In this document: positions 24,575-34,595 of the stretch, piece after piece
Layout: each line of letters starts with the position of its first letter
Numbering within the stretch: position 1 is the stretch's first letter
Assembly: GCA_020536535.1 (NCBI GenBank)
Contig: JAHLWZ010000975.1
Span: 1-34,906 of the forward strand
Direction: 5' to 3'
Source of the DNA: Pelomyxa schiedti
Taxonomy: Eukaryota > Evosea > Pelobiontida > Pelomyxidae
Length of the DNA: 34,906 nucleotides
Notes under the pieces: model-generated
Told to the model about the DNA's origin: nothing
Seen by the model: the letters and a program-made list of their open reading frames with translations, nothing else
The model's database searches: none
Translations under genes and position numbers: made by a program

Positions 24575-24970
24575 GTAGTTCTCCTTCTCCCTCAATTCGA
24601 CTTCTTACATTTCCCATGATAAAGCCAAATCACCAGCGAAGCCACCATCGACTCCACCACAGCCAATGCGTTGGTCAACGCCCACCAAGACCAAAAAACA
24701 TTAACTCCCCATCACCACAAACCCCTAGTCAGACACATAACAATCTGCAGAGGTTTTTCTTTGTGGAAAAGAAAACCTTTCACTCTATCAAGCCAACTTC
24801 TTCTCTTCTTTTACGCCGAGACACAGCGCAAAATCCATTCAATATGGTTGATCCGATTGCGTGTTGTTAGAATCACCACCCGCACAAAAAATATCCAAAC
24901 ACGTCGGGAAAACTTCCCCTTTTGGTGTTTTTCGCCAAAGCCACGTAATTTCGAAATTCACTTCACTTCA
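24575..24970. other. Intergenic region, no gene seen (about 400 bp)
   Basis: C/A- and T-rich sequence with open but low-complexity frames (Pro/Ser/His-rich), lacking domain-like segments. It probably holds the 3' UTR of the Roco gene and the promoter of the next gene. Confidence 0.5.
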
Positions 24971-26332
24971 ATGTCGACCAACACGACCGTGAGCACGAAT
25001 GCGTTGGGAGTCGAGCACATGAACGTGGTTCAACAAAGGCTGGCGACCACGTCTCCTTGTTCATCAGAAATGTCGTTCACAACCTGCCACGCAAATAGGC
25101 TGCACCGCCCAATCCACATCCTCAATGTGTGTGCTATTTTCGGGGAAAACCGAGTTTGGAGTTGGAGCTTCAGTGTCACTCAGAACCTCACCTTAACACT
25201 GATGTAGATTGGTGCAGTTGTTGTGGCCTTTGTTAGAGTTCTTGGCGACGGGAGATTGCTTGTTTTTGGGGATCCATTTGTTCCGGTTGAAGAGGTGCCT
25301 CTGCATTTTTGGTTACAGCAACAATTTGGCTAATTTCGAATCATTGCAGATAGTATCTGCTCTGGGCTCCAGACTAGCAGGGTTTGAAAGGATAACTGTT
25401 GGCATTGCAAAGCAGCTTGAGGCCTTGGGTTTTCCGCCTAGTCGTGACCGTGACTCTGATGACTACGTGTACCAATGCTCTGACCTTGCTGAGTTGCCAG
25501 GAAATAAGTATAGCAAAAAGAGAGCATGGGCAAGTATACTTTTAATTCCCCCTCATTTTCATTTTTGACAGCAAAATTTATCATAGGTTAAGAAGGCTCT
25601 TGATACATATCGAGGAAGAATTGAAACAGAGGACCTGAGTATCAGTAACATCGCTGGATGCATTGAGTTATTAAACTCCTGGTGTGACAAGAAGAATTGT
25701 GCTACTGGTGATTAGATTACTTTTGAATAAGCCCATTAGTCTAAACATGATTCAGACAGGAGTATGTGTGGCGAATACCACGCAACACTTGACACACTTA
25801 CAAACTGGGAACTATTTGCACCAGCTTTATTTGGAACAGTAATTCGGATAGATGGCAAAGTACAGTTCCAGGTCTCCTCATTGAGTTCTAATGCTGCCCA
25901 GGTTGAGGCTTTTTGTGTTGGGGAACGCCTCAATCCTACAATGGCTATTTGCCATTTTGAAAAAGCAAATGTTGATCTAGTGGTATTAACTCTTCCGCAT
26001 CCATTTTTCTACCACTTCCATGGAATTAATTGCAACAAGGGCATGGCCCAGCTGATCAACAAAATGTTTGCTGATAAACTGAAAAGTATGGGAATCACTT
26101 TCATCAACCGTGAAGAAGACTGTGGCTCTGAGGGCCTCAGACAGGTTTCTGTACCTTACTCTTGTCCTTCATTCTAATGTGGTTTTGTTTTGTGCAGGCA
26201 AAACAGAGCTACCACCCTCACCACATGGTGGAAAAATTCAAAGTGAACATAACACCAGAAACACCTTGTGCCTTCACCTGCCAATCAAAGAAGTGCTTTG
26301 TCACGTCTTCAGAAGACATTGAGGACTTGTAG
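24971..26332 (+). CDS. DUF2156 / LPG-synthase C-terminal-like protein
   Basis: Exons 24971-25126, 25208-25294, 25350-25529, 25587-25707, 25756-25859, 25902-25982, 26040-26144, 26198-26332 give 322 aa. Family signatures: RLLVFGDPFVP; DSDDYVYQCSDLAELPGNKY followed by SKKRAW; a central VEAFCVGERLNPTMAICHFE; FINREEDCGSEGLRQAKQSY near the end. These match the acyltransferase-like domain of phosphatidylglycerol lysyltransferases (PF09924), a GNAT-like fold that in bacteria moves aminoacyl groups from tRNA to lipids. The flippase-like membrane half is absent, so a soluble transferase of unknown substrate is likely. The protein ends with a Cys-containing tail (FTCQSKKCFVTSSEDIEDL). Intron 25530-25586 appears to be GC-AG (GCAAGT donor), because no GT donor keeps the frame. 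Confidence 0.83.
25530..25586 (+). other. Probable GC-AG intron
   Basis: The exon ends KKRAW and the next begins VKKALDTYRG in phase 0. The donor is GCAAGT, the standard GC-AG consensus. The nearest GT donor, four bases later, would put a stop into the next exon. Confidence 0.65.
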
Positions 26333-26429
26333 ACTCTTCCACTCAAACCATTGTGGTGGGACTGAACAAATTTCCCAATCTAATTTTGCACCAAGATATT
26401 AAGCTGAAAGAACAAGCAGAGCTTTCAAC

Positions 26430-26567
26430 AAGCTCGTTGTCAACAAACAAAGTTGAAGCACAGGAGGGGAGATAGTGGGGAGGAGGGGGAGGGGGAGGGG
26501 GGGGGAGGGAGTACCTCCTCCTTTACCCTCCTCCCCCTCCTCCCCAACCAAGCTCGTTGTCAACAAA
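26430..26567. repeat. 18-bp direct repeats enclosing a 16-bp G/C-rich inverted repeat
   Basis: AAGCTCGTTGTCAACAAA occurs at 26430-26447 and 26550-26567, exactly 120 bp apart. Between them GGGGAGGAGGGGGAGG (26477-26492) is the perfect reverse complement of CCTCCCCCTCCTCCCC (26530-26545). The purine arm continues into runs of up to nine G, so hairpin and G-quadruplex forms compete. The block lies in the 252-bp gap just before the NHL gene. Confidence 0.85.
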
Positions 26568-26584
26568 AATATTTGTATTGGCAG

Positions 26585-27993
26585 ATGACAACCAAGTTGG
26601 GGCGCGGACGGGGAGGGGGACGCGTTGCACCAGGTCGGCGGGACGGCCCTTCCTTCGAGGTGCCGTACGACGTGTGCGTCGATGCGCCCAGGAATCGAGT
26701 TGTGGTTGTGGACTGGCAGATGAACGCGGTGTGGATACTAAAAGGCCTTCCCGACACCAGCTCCGTGTCGCGGCGCTCCTGGCAGGATTGTGGGACGCGA
26801 CACAAGATGGCTTCCGTGGAGCTGGGCGACGTCGAAGTGCTTCTCGTCGGGGGGAGAGGTAGGCAGGGGCTCGAGGACGGGCCAGCGAAAGCCGCTTCTT
26901 TTAAGTGGCCTATAGCGTTGGTGGTGGCCAATGATGGGACAATTTACGTGACCGAGCAGGGGAATAGCTGCATTAGGAAGGTGTCACTGAATGGTGTGTG
27001 TTACTAGGGAAAAGCTCACTCATGCTGGCGATTTTTCCTCTATTGTGGGGTTATGTAATAATCTTTAGGGGACGTTACTCTTGTGGCTGGAAGGGGAGGA
27101 AACGGATTTTCTGATGGAAGAGGTGCTGAAGCTTATTTCTCTTCGCCATGGGGAATTACTATTGAGCCTGGAAGTGGAGACCTTATTGTGTGTGATGTAG
27201 AAAATCATAGGATCAGAAGAGTTACAACCGATGGTTAGTTACCCTTTGGATTACAGCCTTTTGCAATAACTAGGCTTTTCCTGTACTAATCCAGGTATGG
27301 TCACAACTCTTGCAGGGACGGGTGAGAAAGGGTCAACTGATGGCCCGTGCTTACTGGCCAAATTTTCAGCTCCTCGTGGACTTGTATTTGACTCACATGG
27401 AAACCTCTTTATTACCGATTGTGGCTCTTCCTCCATCCGTAAGATTTCACAAGGTTCGTACCACCCCTAATTCTTGTCCTACAACTAATTGGCAATAAAA
27501 AATAATTACCCTTTCGTTGGTATGATCAATCTATCAAAGGGCAAGTTTCCACTTTACATAGATTCAGCTTTGAAGGAATGGATAACAATATTTTAACTGC
27601 AATCAAACTTACACCTGATGAACGGCAATTTGTTATCTCTGACCCAAGAAACAAGATAATACTATTTTATTGCATTGGTTTTGACTTTGATCTCTCGTCT
27701 CCTTTACTACTAAAATCTTTTCCACAGAAACAGGAGCCTGTGAGCTTGTTAACAACTTGCCCATTCTTCACCCCATGGGCTTTTTTGTGAGTAGGGATGG
27801 CGTCTATCTGGCACAGGGAAAATCAAAAGCCTTGGTTTGCATTAAACTGGGGCTCCCCACTTTCAAGGAACTGAAACCGCTTCTGATTGGGTGGAAAGAC
27901 AACAACAGCCTGCTCAATTGTCTTCCCCTTCCCCTGCTTCAGATGATTATCGAATATGCATGGACATGCTCTCTTCCTGCTCTTAAATTGTAG
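26585..27993 (+). CDS. NHL-repeat beta-propeller protein
   Basis: Exons 26585-26993, 27069-27233, 27295-27453, 27540-27677, 27728-27993 give 378 aa. Four or five NHL-type blades are visible: FKWPIALVVANDGTIYVTEQ with NSCIRKVSLNG; VAGRGGNGFSDGRGAEAYFS, PWGITIEPGSGDLIVCDVEN with HRIRRVTTDG; LAGTGEKGSTDGP, APRGLVFDSHGNLFITDCGS with SSIRKIS. The C-terminus carries a Leu/Pro-rich helix (CLPLPLLQMIIEYAWTC). All four introns fall in phase 1 near blade ends, suggesting growth by blade duplication. Such propellers serve as protein- or RNA-binding platforms; no catalytic domain is attached. The first ATG at 26585 directly follows the repeat block, and its exon is GC-rich with an Arg/Gly-rich N-terminus (LGRGRGGGR). 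Confidence 0.85.
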
Positions 27994-28061
27994 AATTTAG
28001 CAGACAATAACTTGCAACTTCTTGAAAACAACTGAAATGGTTTTTCTTCCCTTTTTTTTCC

Positions 28062-29398
28062 CTAGTACAGTGAGAGGGTGCTCTCTGATGTTGTACCACT
28101 TTTTGGTGCTTCTACCTTGGGTGTTTCCACCTCCTCAGATGGGGTACCTTTTGAAGGCACCGTTGCTGAAGGGGTTGTGGATTCCACTGCAGGCTCTGGG
28201 TCATTGATGTACCTCGGGACAGACTCAACAATCTGTAACAGCACATCATTCGATAAGGATGTGGAAGGAATCTCCATCCACTCATTGCGGGATTCTGTGG
28301 GATTTGCAGGGCATATGGAGAACTGGATGGACATAAGAATTTGGTTAATGATTGTGCTGACGACTAACCATCCATCTCAAATCGGGGCCAATTTCCCCAG
28401 TGTGAGGGTTGCGCCTTGAATACCAGATTACTTGTCCATTGTGAATCAAATCCTTTGGGTCTTTAGACAGATACAACTTGGTGAAATCTCGTTGCATTAT
28501 TTTCTCAATCCTTGATCTGAACACCCACATAACCTAGAGAGGGTTTCTACCTTGTTGTTGTGTACGGCCTTCTTACCTCACCATGGCATACAATCACAAC
28601 TTGTTTGCCAGACAACTCACGCCGGAGTGTATTATAAGTATGGTCAATCCTCTGCAGTACATGTGCAAGAGACTCTCCTGATTGAGGAGACCAGAAGAAA
28701 CTTTGAACAGGATTAATTGTGCAGAGTTATCATCCCCTGTTAAAATTTACCAATCACGCGCTCGCCTCTCCAGTTCTGCGGCGTATTTCGCCCTCTGTTA
28801 CAACCACCACACGAGATTAGTATGATCACAAAGGAAAAACTGGCTTCACCTGTTCCACAATAGACGTATTATCAAGAACGCCCTTATCTCTCTCCCTCAA
28901 TAGAACCTCTGTTCTCCAAACAGCCCCAGGCAGGTCAAGCAATGCAGCAGTCTCCATGGCCCTCGTGTATTCGCTCGTGTAGTATCTATCAAAGTGTGTG
29001 GTGATGTTTTTCTTTATCCAGGCTCCAGCAGCCTGAGCCTCTTGTCTCCCGCGGTCTGTGAGCCTGAGTGACGACGATTATGTTAGTTGACGAACCCAAA
29101 TTACTTCCATAGTGTTAGAGTGGAGATTGTCAATACGAATTCAAAAGCAAGCATAAGGAGCAAGGATAGAATTGAAATAGAAAAGAACTGGAGATGCCGG
29201 GCACCTGTAGAGGCTCGAGTGCTTTGCGGCAAAGCCCTCGACGGCGTAGCCACTGAGATCGCCCTTTTTTGCGCGGCTCTGGGCCTCGTTGCCCTCGGAT
29301 CGGCCGTGCCTCACAAACACCAGATCAATTGGTGGCAACCCGTGGGACACGTGCGGTGCCGTTGGCGGTTCACTGCAAGTTGCTGTTGTCGATGCCAT
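28062..29398 (-). CDS. Histidine phosphatase superfamily (phosphoglycerate-mutase-like) protein
   Basis: The first exon is 29205-29398: MASTTATCSEPP...IDLVFVRHGRSEGNEAQ gives the RHG phosphohistidine motif. After a long (141-nt) intron come LTDRGRQEAQAAGAW, YTSEYTRAMETAALL and LLRERDKGVLD. Later exons give WSPQSGESLAHVLQRIDHTY and QVVIVCHGE, the second catalytic His. The middle holds VMWVFRSRIEKIMQRDF and a NGQVIWYSRRNPHTGEI strand pair. The C-terminus is a Pro/Glu/Thr/Ser-rich tail ending at 28062. All four catalytic elements (RH, R, E, H) are seen. The substrate cannot be read from sequence; a broad phosphomonoesterase or sugar-phosphate phosphatase is likely, not a glycolytic mutase, given the distant similarity and added tail. 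It converges on the NHL gene with a 68-bp gap. Confidence 0.82.
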
Positions 29399-29602
29399 TT
29401 TTCGTCTGTTCTTGTAAATCCCGAATCAAAAACCTGTTCAAGGGGCGTTTCCTGTTTGTTCGAGAATATCACCCTTTTCACCTGCACCTCCGCTGTTCCT
29501 TTCCAACATCCACTGCGTGTTGTGCTCGGAAAATTCTAAACTATTCTACAGTTTCGAGGTCACAATTGCATTGCAATCAATCGAAACACTGACACTGATT
29601 AG
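29399..29602. promoter_or_regulatory. Divergent intergenic region (204 bp)
   Basis: The histidine phosphatase (-) and the nucleotidyltransferase-like gene (+) start head to head here. The stretch is of average composition, with no TATA box or repeat that I can defend. It should contain both promoters. Confidence 0.55.
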
Positions 29603-32211
29603 ATGGCGGCAACCTCTGTTGGCACATACAGGCCGTGCAGTGTCCCAGAGGCCATCGAGGCAATCCGAGACCTCCACGAGAAGCAGCGCACCTACTACCC
29701 CTGGACCCCCAACACGGCCCAGCTGGGCCCCCGCGACCTCCTCCTCATCGGCTCCCGCGCCCTGGCCTACCTCTCCCAGTGGGGCGCCTTCTCCCCCCCC
29801 GCGAGCCCCAGCCCCTTCCGCCCCGTGGACGCCCGCACCGACTGGGACCTCGTGGGCAGCAAGGCCTCGGTGGCGGCGTGGCTGGAGCGCTGCGCGGCCC
29901 GCGTGGACCAGCTGCACATCAGCAAGGGGGCCCCGCGTCTAGTCGACGAGGGCGACTTCGAGGGGGTGCTGCTGGTCTCGTGCAGGCTGGACGGCGTCCA
30001 CGACGTCGAGGTGCTCGTGTGCACGTTGCTGAGGGAGCAATTGGAGTGTGAGGCGGTGCCCACGGGATTTGATTGCTGCTTGCCTGATGTATCTATATGC
30101 ATATTATCTGATATCCTCTCATCTTGTTTTATTGGCTAATACATTTGGTTTCTTTGGTTTGATTTACATTTGGTTTTCGTTTTTGGTTGTTTTATTATGT
30201 ACATTTGGCGGTTTTACACTTGAGTTTCTTCTCCCTTAAACTATTTAAGGTAAAAATGTTAACCCTTTTTAGGGCACCCCATTTTCTGTGGCGAGTTTGT
30301 TGGCCCTCTGTAAGATAAAGCTCAGTCACTTGGTTTACAATGTCAACTGGAAAAAGCACATGCTGCATTTTGAGGCTATTAAACGCCATTTGTCAGACAG
30401 AAGGCTTCTTGATTCATATCTATTTCAAGTGCTTAACGATTATTCCTGGGAATATAATCCACTGTGCCTCGTGAATAAGCTCATATACGGGTATGCACCA
30501 ACGCAGAGACACTGGATGAGCACCAATCAGCTCATCTCCGAATCCGACTTACCTGCCTTAGAGAGCAAACTTTTGGCCTGCCCTCCTGACTCCCAGAACG
30601 GGTCTGAGACAGGAAATGACCTCAAAGTGAGAGATGTAATACGTACTTTATCACAAGGAGCACTGGATCAACAGTCCTTTTTTTCGCTTTCCGGGAATCA
30701 ACAGAAGGCAGTGGCACTCGAGATAGCCAACCAATTTAGTGCAAGATCCAGAGTCTCTTTTGTGGAGGCAGTGAAAGCGGTCTGTACTTCCACCTTCACC
30801 ACCTTCATTCCTTCCATCTGACACCCATAATAGTTATGCACAAACAAGTCGTTTCCTCCCTGGTTCATTGCCACTGTTATTTTTTCTTGTAGTAGATTGG
30901 TTTCTGACGCAATTCTGTTGGCGCCATTGACTGATGAACCAAGACACGTTTTAAAGAGTGTGCCCCTCCCATCACCATCTCCCACGAGGGAAGAAGAACT
31001 GTTGCTTTTCACACAGCTCCCTCTCGAGGTAGCTGCTTTGACATTTACTTTCACTCCACTAAATGCGTATATATTAGACAAACTGGATGATTTTGTCATT
31101 TCTGGGATACAAAGACATACTTGTCTGTAAACAGATCTGCAGGAGATGGAGAGTTCCATTCTGTAACAACGGGACCTGGCATCGCTTGTATACTAACCGC
31201 TGGGAGATTCCGCACTTTCCTTATCAGAACGCAACTGACTGGATGTTCTTATACGGAGTGCGCTGCTCAGTATACGAAATGAACCCGATAGAAGGGGTGT
31301 CTCCCTCCCAGTCCCTAGTGACTCAATGTCGGGAAGCAACACGCAACCTTCGCACTAGCACTGCAAGCAGTATTGCCAAGTTGTGGCATAGCCTCATGGA
31401 ACTTTGTACCCCTGCAGACCAGGTTCTTCCTCAAAGTGAACTGGAAAAGTTTATCCCGGATTGGTTGGTTCTCTCGTTGCAATCTGCAAACGTGTTTGAT
31501 ATTAAAACCGATGGTCACATCGAAGGCCTGCAGTGCAGTATAGCAATGTACGGAACCAAAGGTATTATCGTGCCCCCTTAATGCAACCCTGAATAACCTA
31601 AACTAGAGAATGATAAAACTGTGGAACACACTGAGCTCCTTTTATTCCTCTTGTGCGATAGAAATGGCACATCATACTATGATTTGATTGAGTGGACCCT
31701 TACAGTCACAGTAAGTTCATTTATCTCTTCACCCCCCCCAAAACTCCTGTATCTCATCTCATTTCAAACGACAACACGCGAAAAACCCATCTTGCACACA
31801 CAACTGAAAACCAACAGCAAACAACAAACAACAAACAACAAACAAACAAACAAACAAGCTAACCAACCACAACACAAGCACCCGGAGACTGGCTCCACGC
31901 TGGCTCAACTGGACAGCATGTCACTGCGCCGGTTCGGCTCCAACAAGGTGTCTGTGTACTCTGACCCTGCGCTGCCCAACCTGCTCACCACCGCGACTTC
32001 GGCGGAGCTCCGGCCGTTCACGAGGCGTGACCACCGGGGATCGAGCAGGGACCTGTTCTGGGGTGTGTTCTCCAGGCTGCCGCAGGGCCTCGTGGTGTCT
32101 GCTGTGATACACATGCTGCCCCGCCCAGAGAGGGACAACTTGGTGGAGTTCCTGCACGCGTCACCTCACACCTGGACTGACGCTTTTGACGACGCGTATG
32201 GTGCACACTGA
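29603..32211 (+). CDS. Nucleotidyltransferase-like domain plus F-box protein
   Basis: Exons 29603-30088, 30273-30779, 30834-31028, 31078-31561, 31607-31710 and a last exon near 31879-32211 (about 702 aa). Residues about 45-165 have GSRALAYLSQWG followed by TDWDLVGS and then HDVEVLV, the G-S ... DxD ... third-acid layout of the nucleotidyltransferase fold; SLLALCKIKLSHLVYNVNW begins the usual helical follow-up. Around 31017-31165, LPLETNWMILSFLGYKDILV then CKQICRRWR is an F-box, which docks SKP1 in SCF ubiquitin ligases. The joined role (a nucleotide-modifying or pseudo-enzyme module targeting substrates for ubiquitination) is inference. Intron 30089-30272 is unusually long (184 nt). The last exon may belong to a separate gene (see 31918-32211). 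Confidence 0.68.
31813..31858 (+). repeat. CAAA/CAACAAA microsatellite
   Basis: Repeated AACAAAC units in the putative last intron or leader upstream of 31918. Simple-sequence slippage is the likely origin. Confidence 0.75.
31918..32211 (+). CDS. Possible separate small gene or last exon of the F-box gene
   Basis: ATG at 31918 opens a 97-codon GC-rich frame (MSLRRFGSNKVSVYSDPALP ... AFDDAYGAH). It is preceded by a CAAACAAACAA-rich stretch resembling an untranslated leader, and its GC content matches the first exons of neighbouring genes rather than their last exons. It could still be spliced in frame onto the F-box gene from an acceptor at 31878. No family is recognised. Confidence 0.35.
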   Translation: MSLRRFGSNKVSVYSDPALPNLLTTATSAELRPFTRRDHRGSSRDLFWGVFSRLPQGLVVSAVIHMLPRPERDNLVEFLHASPHTWTDAFDDAYGAH

Positions 32212-32355
32212 TGTGTTGGTGAATGTGAATCGACTTCAAAAGAAAAAGAGATTGGTTGTGGCTAAAAAACAACAGGAAATTGGAGCAAGATAGAGTGATA
32301 CGGCCGGACAAACAGTACAACATGCGTAGCGCGGTGCAGGGGAAACAACATGGGT

Positions 32356-32541
32356 TGAAAAAAAAAAAAACCAAAAAAAGATGGGAGGTGTTCACCGGGA
32401 ACCCAGGGTGGTCCGGCCGGACCCACCAACACAGGCTCCCAGCATCCCACAACCGCGGTCCGCGTCGCGTCGCGCCACGAACACAAGGGATTGGTGTCAT
32501 CCCGGTCCGTGGTCACGCGCATCACAGTCCTCGGCCCCAAA
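32356..32541 (-). repeat. GC-rich dispersed repeat, copy 2 (inverted)
   Basis: Reverse complement of copy 1: it begins with an A-run (complement of the T-run), keeps the palindrome GGTCCGGCCGGACC and ends ATCACAGTCCTCGGCCCC, matching the first bases of the window. It lacks the CGTAATGCCAACACACC tail of copies 1 and 3. It lies 145 bp after the stop at 32211. Confidence 0.88.
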
Positions 32542-32669
32542 TCCGCGTCGCGTCTCAATTCTCATTGAGCGCATCACAATTTCGGGGAAGCAGGATGTCA
32601 GTAAGTCATTCCAGGAATGAACGGTCAGGAGCCTCTTTTTGGTAATGGATCTTTCCATTTAATTGGCGC

Positions 32670-33035
32670 CCGGTCGGTTTTGTTGGGATGTGCACTCAGT
32701 GCTGTTTTCTCCCATTTGGGAAATGCCGCCGGGGAGTGTTTTGGGAGAGTTCCCCGATGGGAGGGTTTGGGAGAATTTTGGGAGTGATTTGGGAGATCTA
32801 CTACCAGGCTCTGTCTGACTCAGCCGTTTGATCGTTCCCGAAATTGTTCTTGATTCTTTTGATAAGAAGTCAGTGCTGAGAAACGGGCAGACTGGGGATT
32901 GATGATCAAAAAGACTGAGGGAATCATTCTCCCCGAATTCTCCCCTCCCCTCCCAAAAACCTCCCATCGGGGAAAATCCCCGATGGTCGGGTTTTTTACA
33001 GCACTGTGTGCACTTCCCTCAACCAACCTGGTATC
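32670..33035. mobile_element. Foldback (MITE-like) element
   Basis: The two ends are long imperfect inverted repeats. Outer blocks GTGCACTCAGTGCTGT (left, about 32690) and ACAGCACTGTGTGCAC (right, 32998-33013) pair with one mismatch. Inner blocks TTCCCCGATGGGAGGGTTTG (near 32752) and CCTCCCATCGGGGAA (near 32960) pair as well. The flanks GGTCGGTTTT and AACCAACCTGG continue the pairing. The unique centre is about 120 bp and has no coding capacity. A clear target-site duplication is not visible, so the exact ends are approximate. Confidence 0.7.
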
Positions 33036-34193
33036 GCGTGCTCTATTTTTCTGCCGTGAATCTTACTGAGAACGCTAGATCCAACTCACGTTCCCCGATA
33101 TGGTTGTCCATTTCGGGCAGGTCCGATCTATGCCTCTCATCGAATGTACATGGATTTTCTCTCATTTTTTCCCCCCGTTTCGGTCCCGGCACCGGTTATG
33201 GGTTAAAAAAAGAAAGAAAGAAAGAAAAAAACACACAAACGAAAGTATGGGGTTGTGGTGCATGAAGTTATCCATGTCAATTTAGTCACAAATGGAGGAT
33301 GATCATAGAGGGAGGGGTCCTCTGTGCTCCCCTGGAAGCCCTTCACATTGCATTGCATACATGATGAACTGAGCAATATTAATTGCAGGGGGCAAGTTAG
33401 ACCTAGAAGCGAGTTTATGGTGTCTGCTGTGAGATTCCGGTTCTGTACCGCCAAGTTGCAGCAGCATCAATTGTTTCGGCGATGGTTAATTGCTTGCTCC
33501 TATCTGGCCTGAGACGGCTGTCAGTAGGAGGTAGGACGGATTGTTGTTGCTCGGTCGTAATGGCTTGAGGCATGTTAGACTTGGTATTGATTTTTATGTT
33601 GGCTAACCAAGAAGGTTTTGCTGACGACAACTTGTTGATCTTGAACCTACTATCAAGTGTGAGACTTGGTTTACAAATGAAAACCTACTTGGGGTGCACA
33701 GGCTCTGGAACAAAAGCTCACAAAAGTGTGGTCGCGCGTGGTCTCGTCCTGAGTAGTTACATGAACCCTGTGCCCAGTGTGACTCATTCCATTTCCCACT
33801 GAGCTCCATATTTCTTTCGCGTTGCTGGCATCGAATATTCCTCCTGATACTTGATATCTTCTTGATAATAAATCAGATTGCTGTGTCAAAGAATTGAAAT
33901 CTTACCAGCCAGCTGACAATCAGTCTTGTCAAAACGAACATTGGCATAATGTCAATCACCAGCAGAGGACCTAACTGTTGGGTGTCCCCAGATAACTGAA
34001 CCAAGAAGAAGGATCGATAATGCAACACCCAGCACTGGATTTTGCAAGTGAATTGAAACCAGTGTCATTCAACAACCTAGGGCCCTCATTTTTATGCACC
34101 GATGGCGACGACGATGGCGACGCCGACGTTGAGCAAGTTGTAGCAGGAATTAGAGTAGACGTCCCCAGCGGTGGCACTTCAGAAAACGCCATG
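33036..34193. other. Gene-poor stretch, no confident gene
   Basis: Only short open frames are seen on both strands. A GAAA-type microsatellite occupies 33208-33232. A minus-strand frame opens with ATG at 34192, right at the edge of repeat copy 3 (MAFSEVPPLGTSTLIPATTC), and a plus-strand frame covers 34020-34190; they overlap and neither shows a known domain or a convincing splice chain downstream. This may be a decayed gene or element. Confidence 0.5.
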
Positions 34194-34382
34194 CACGTGA
34201 CCACGGACCGGATGACACCAATCCCTTGTGTTCGTGGCGCGACGCGACGCGACGCGGACCGCGGTTGTGGGATGCTGGGCGCCCGAGTTGGGTGGGTCCG
34301 GCCGCACCACCCCAATGGGTTCCATCTTTTTTTGGTTTTTTTATTCGTAATGCCAACACACCGTCAACAAGGGAGCACGTAA
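34194..34382 (+). repeat. GC-rich dispersed repeat, copy 3
   Basis: Direct copy of the element at the left edge of the window. It has one extra CGACG unit, a changed palindrome (GGTCCGGCCGCACC, no longer perfect), a deletion of the GTGAACTCC segment, and the tail CGTAATGCCAACACACC joined directly to the T-run. Confidence 0.88.
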
Positions 34383-34595
34383 CCTCCAAAAGGAACTGCG
34401 CTGGCCTCCGCACACCACATAAGTCCTTAGTCAAGTCTGAGAGTTTTTGGTCTCAGTCAGTGAAAAACTCCAAAAACATGAAAATCTCTTTGTTTGTCTT
34501 TTGCCCGTTGATGGCACGTTGATTACGGGGAAAGAAAAGGGCCAAAGGTTTTTTTTTCCCCGGAGTTATGGAACATAAAGGTTGATTTGGTGGGG
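34383..34595. other. Intergenic, no gene seen
   Basis: Contains a T-run at about 34549-34558 and mixed sequence. It is probably the 3' UTR of the following minus-strand gene. Confidence 0.5.

Noticed and set aside
29546-29917. GC-rich minus-strand and alternative plus-strand frames
   Set aside because: Arg/Gly/Pro-rich shadows of the nucleotidyltransferase-like first exon.
33900-34000. Helicase-like string (SGDTQQLGP) on the minus strand
   Set aside because: Only nine residues match, no other helicase motif is near, and the frame cannot be joined to a longer coding chain.
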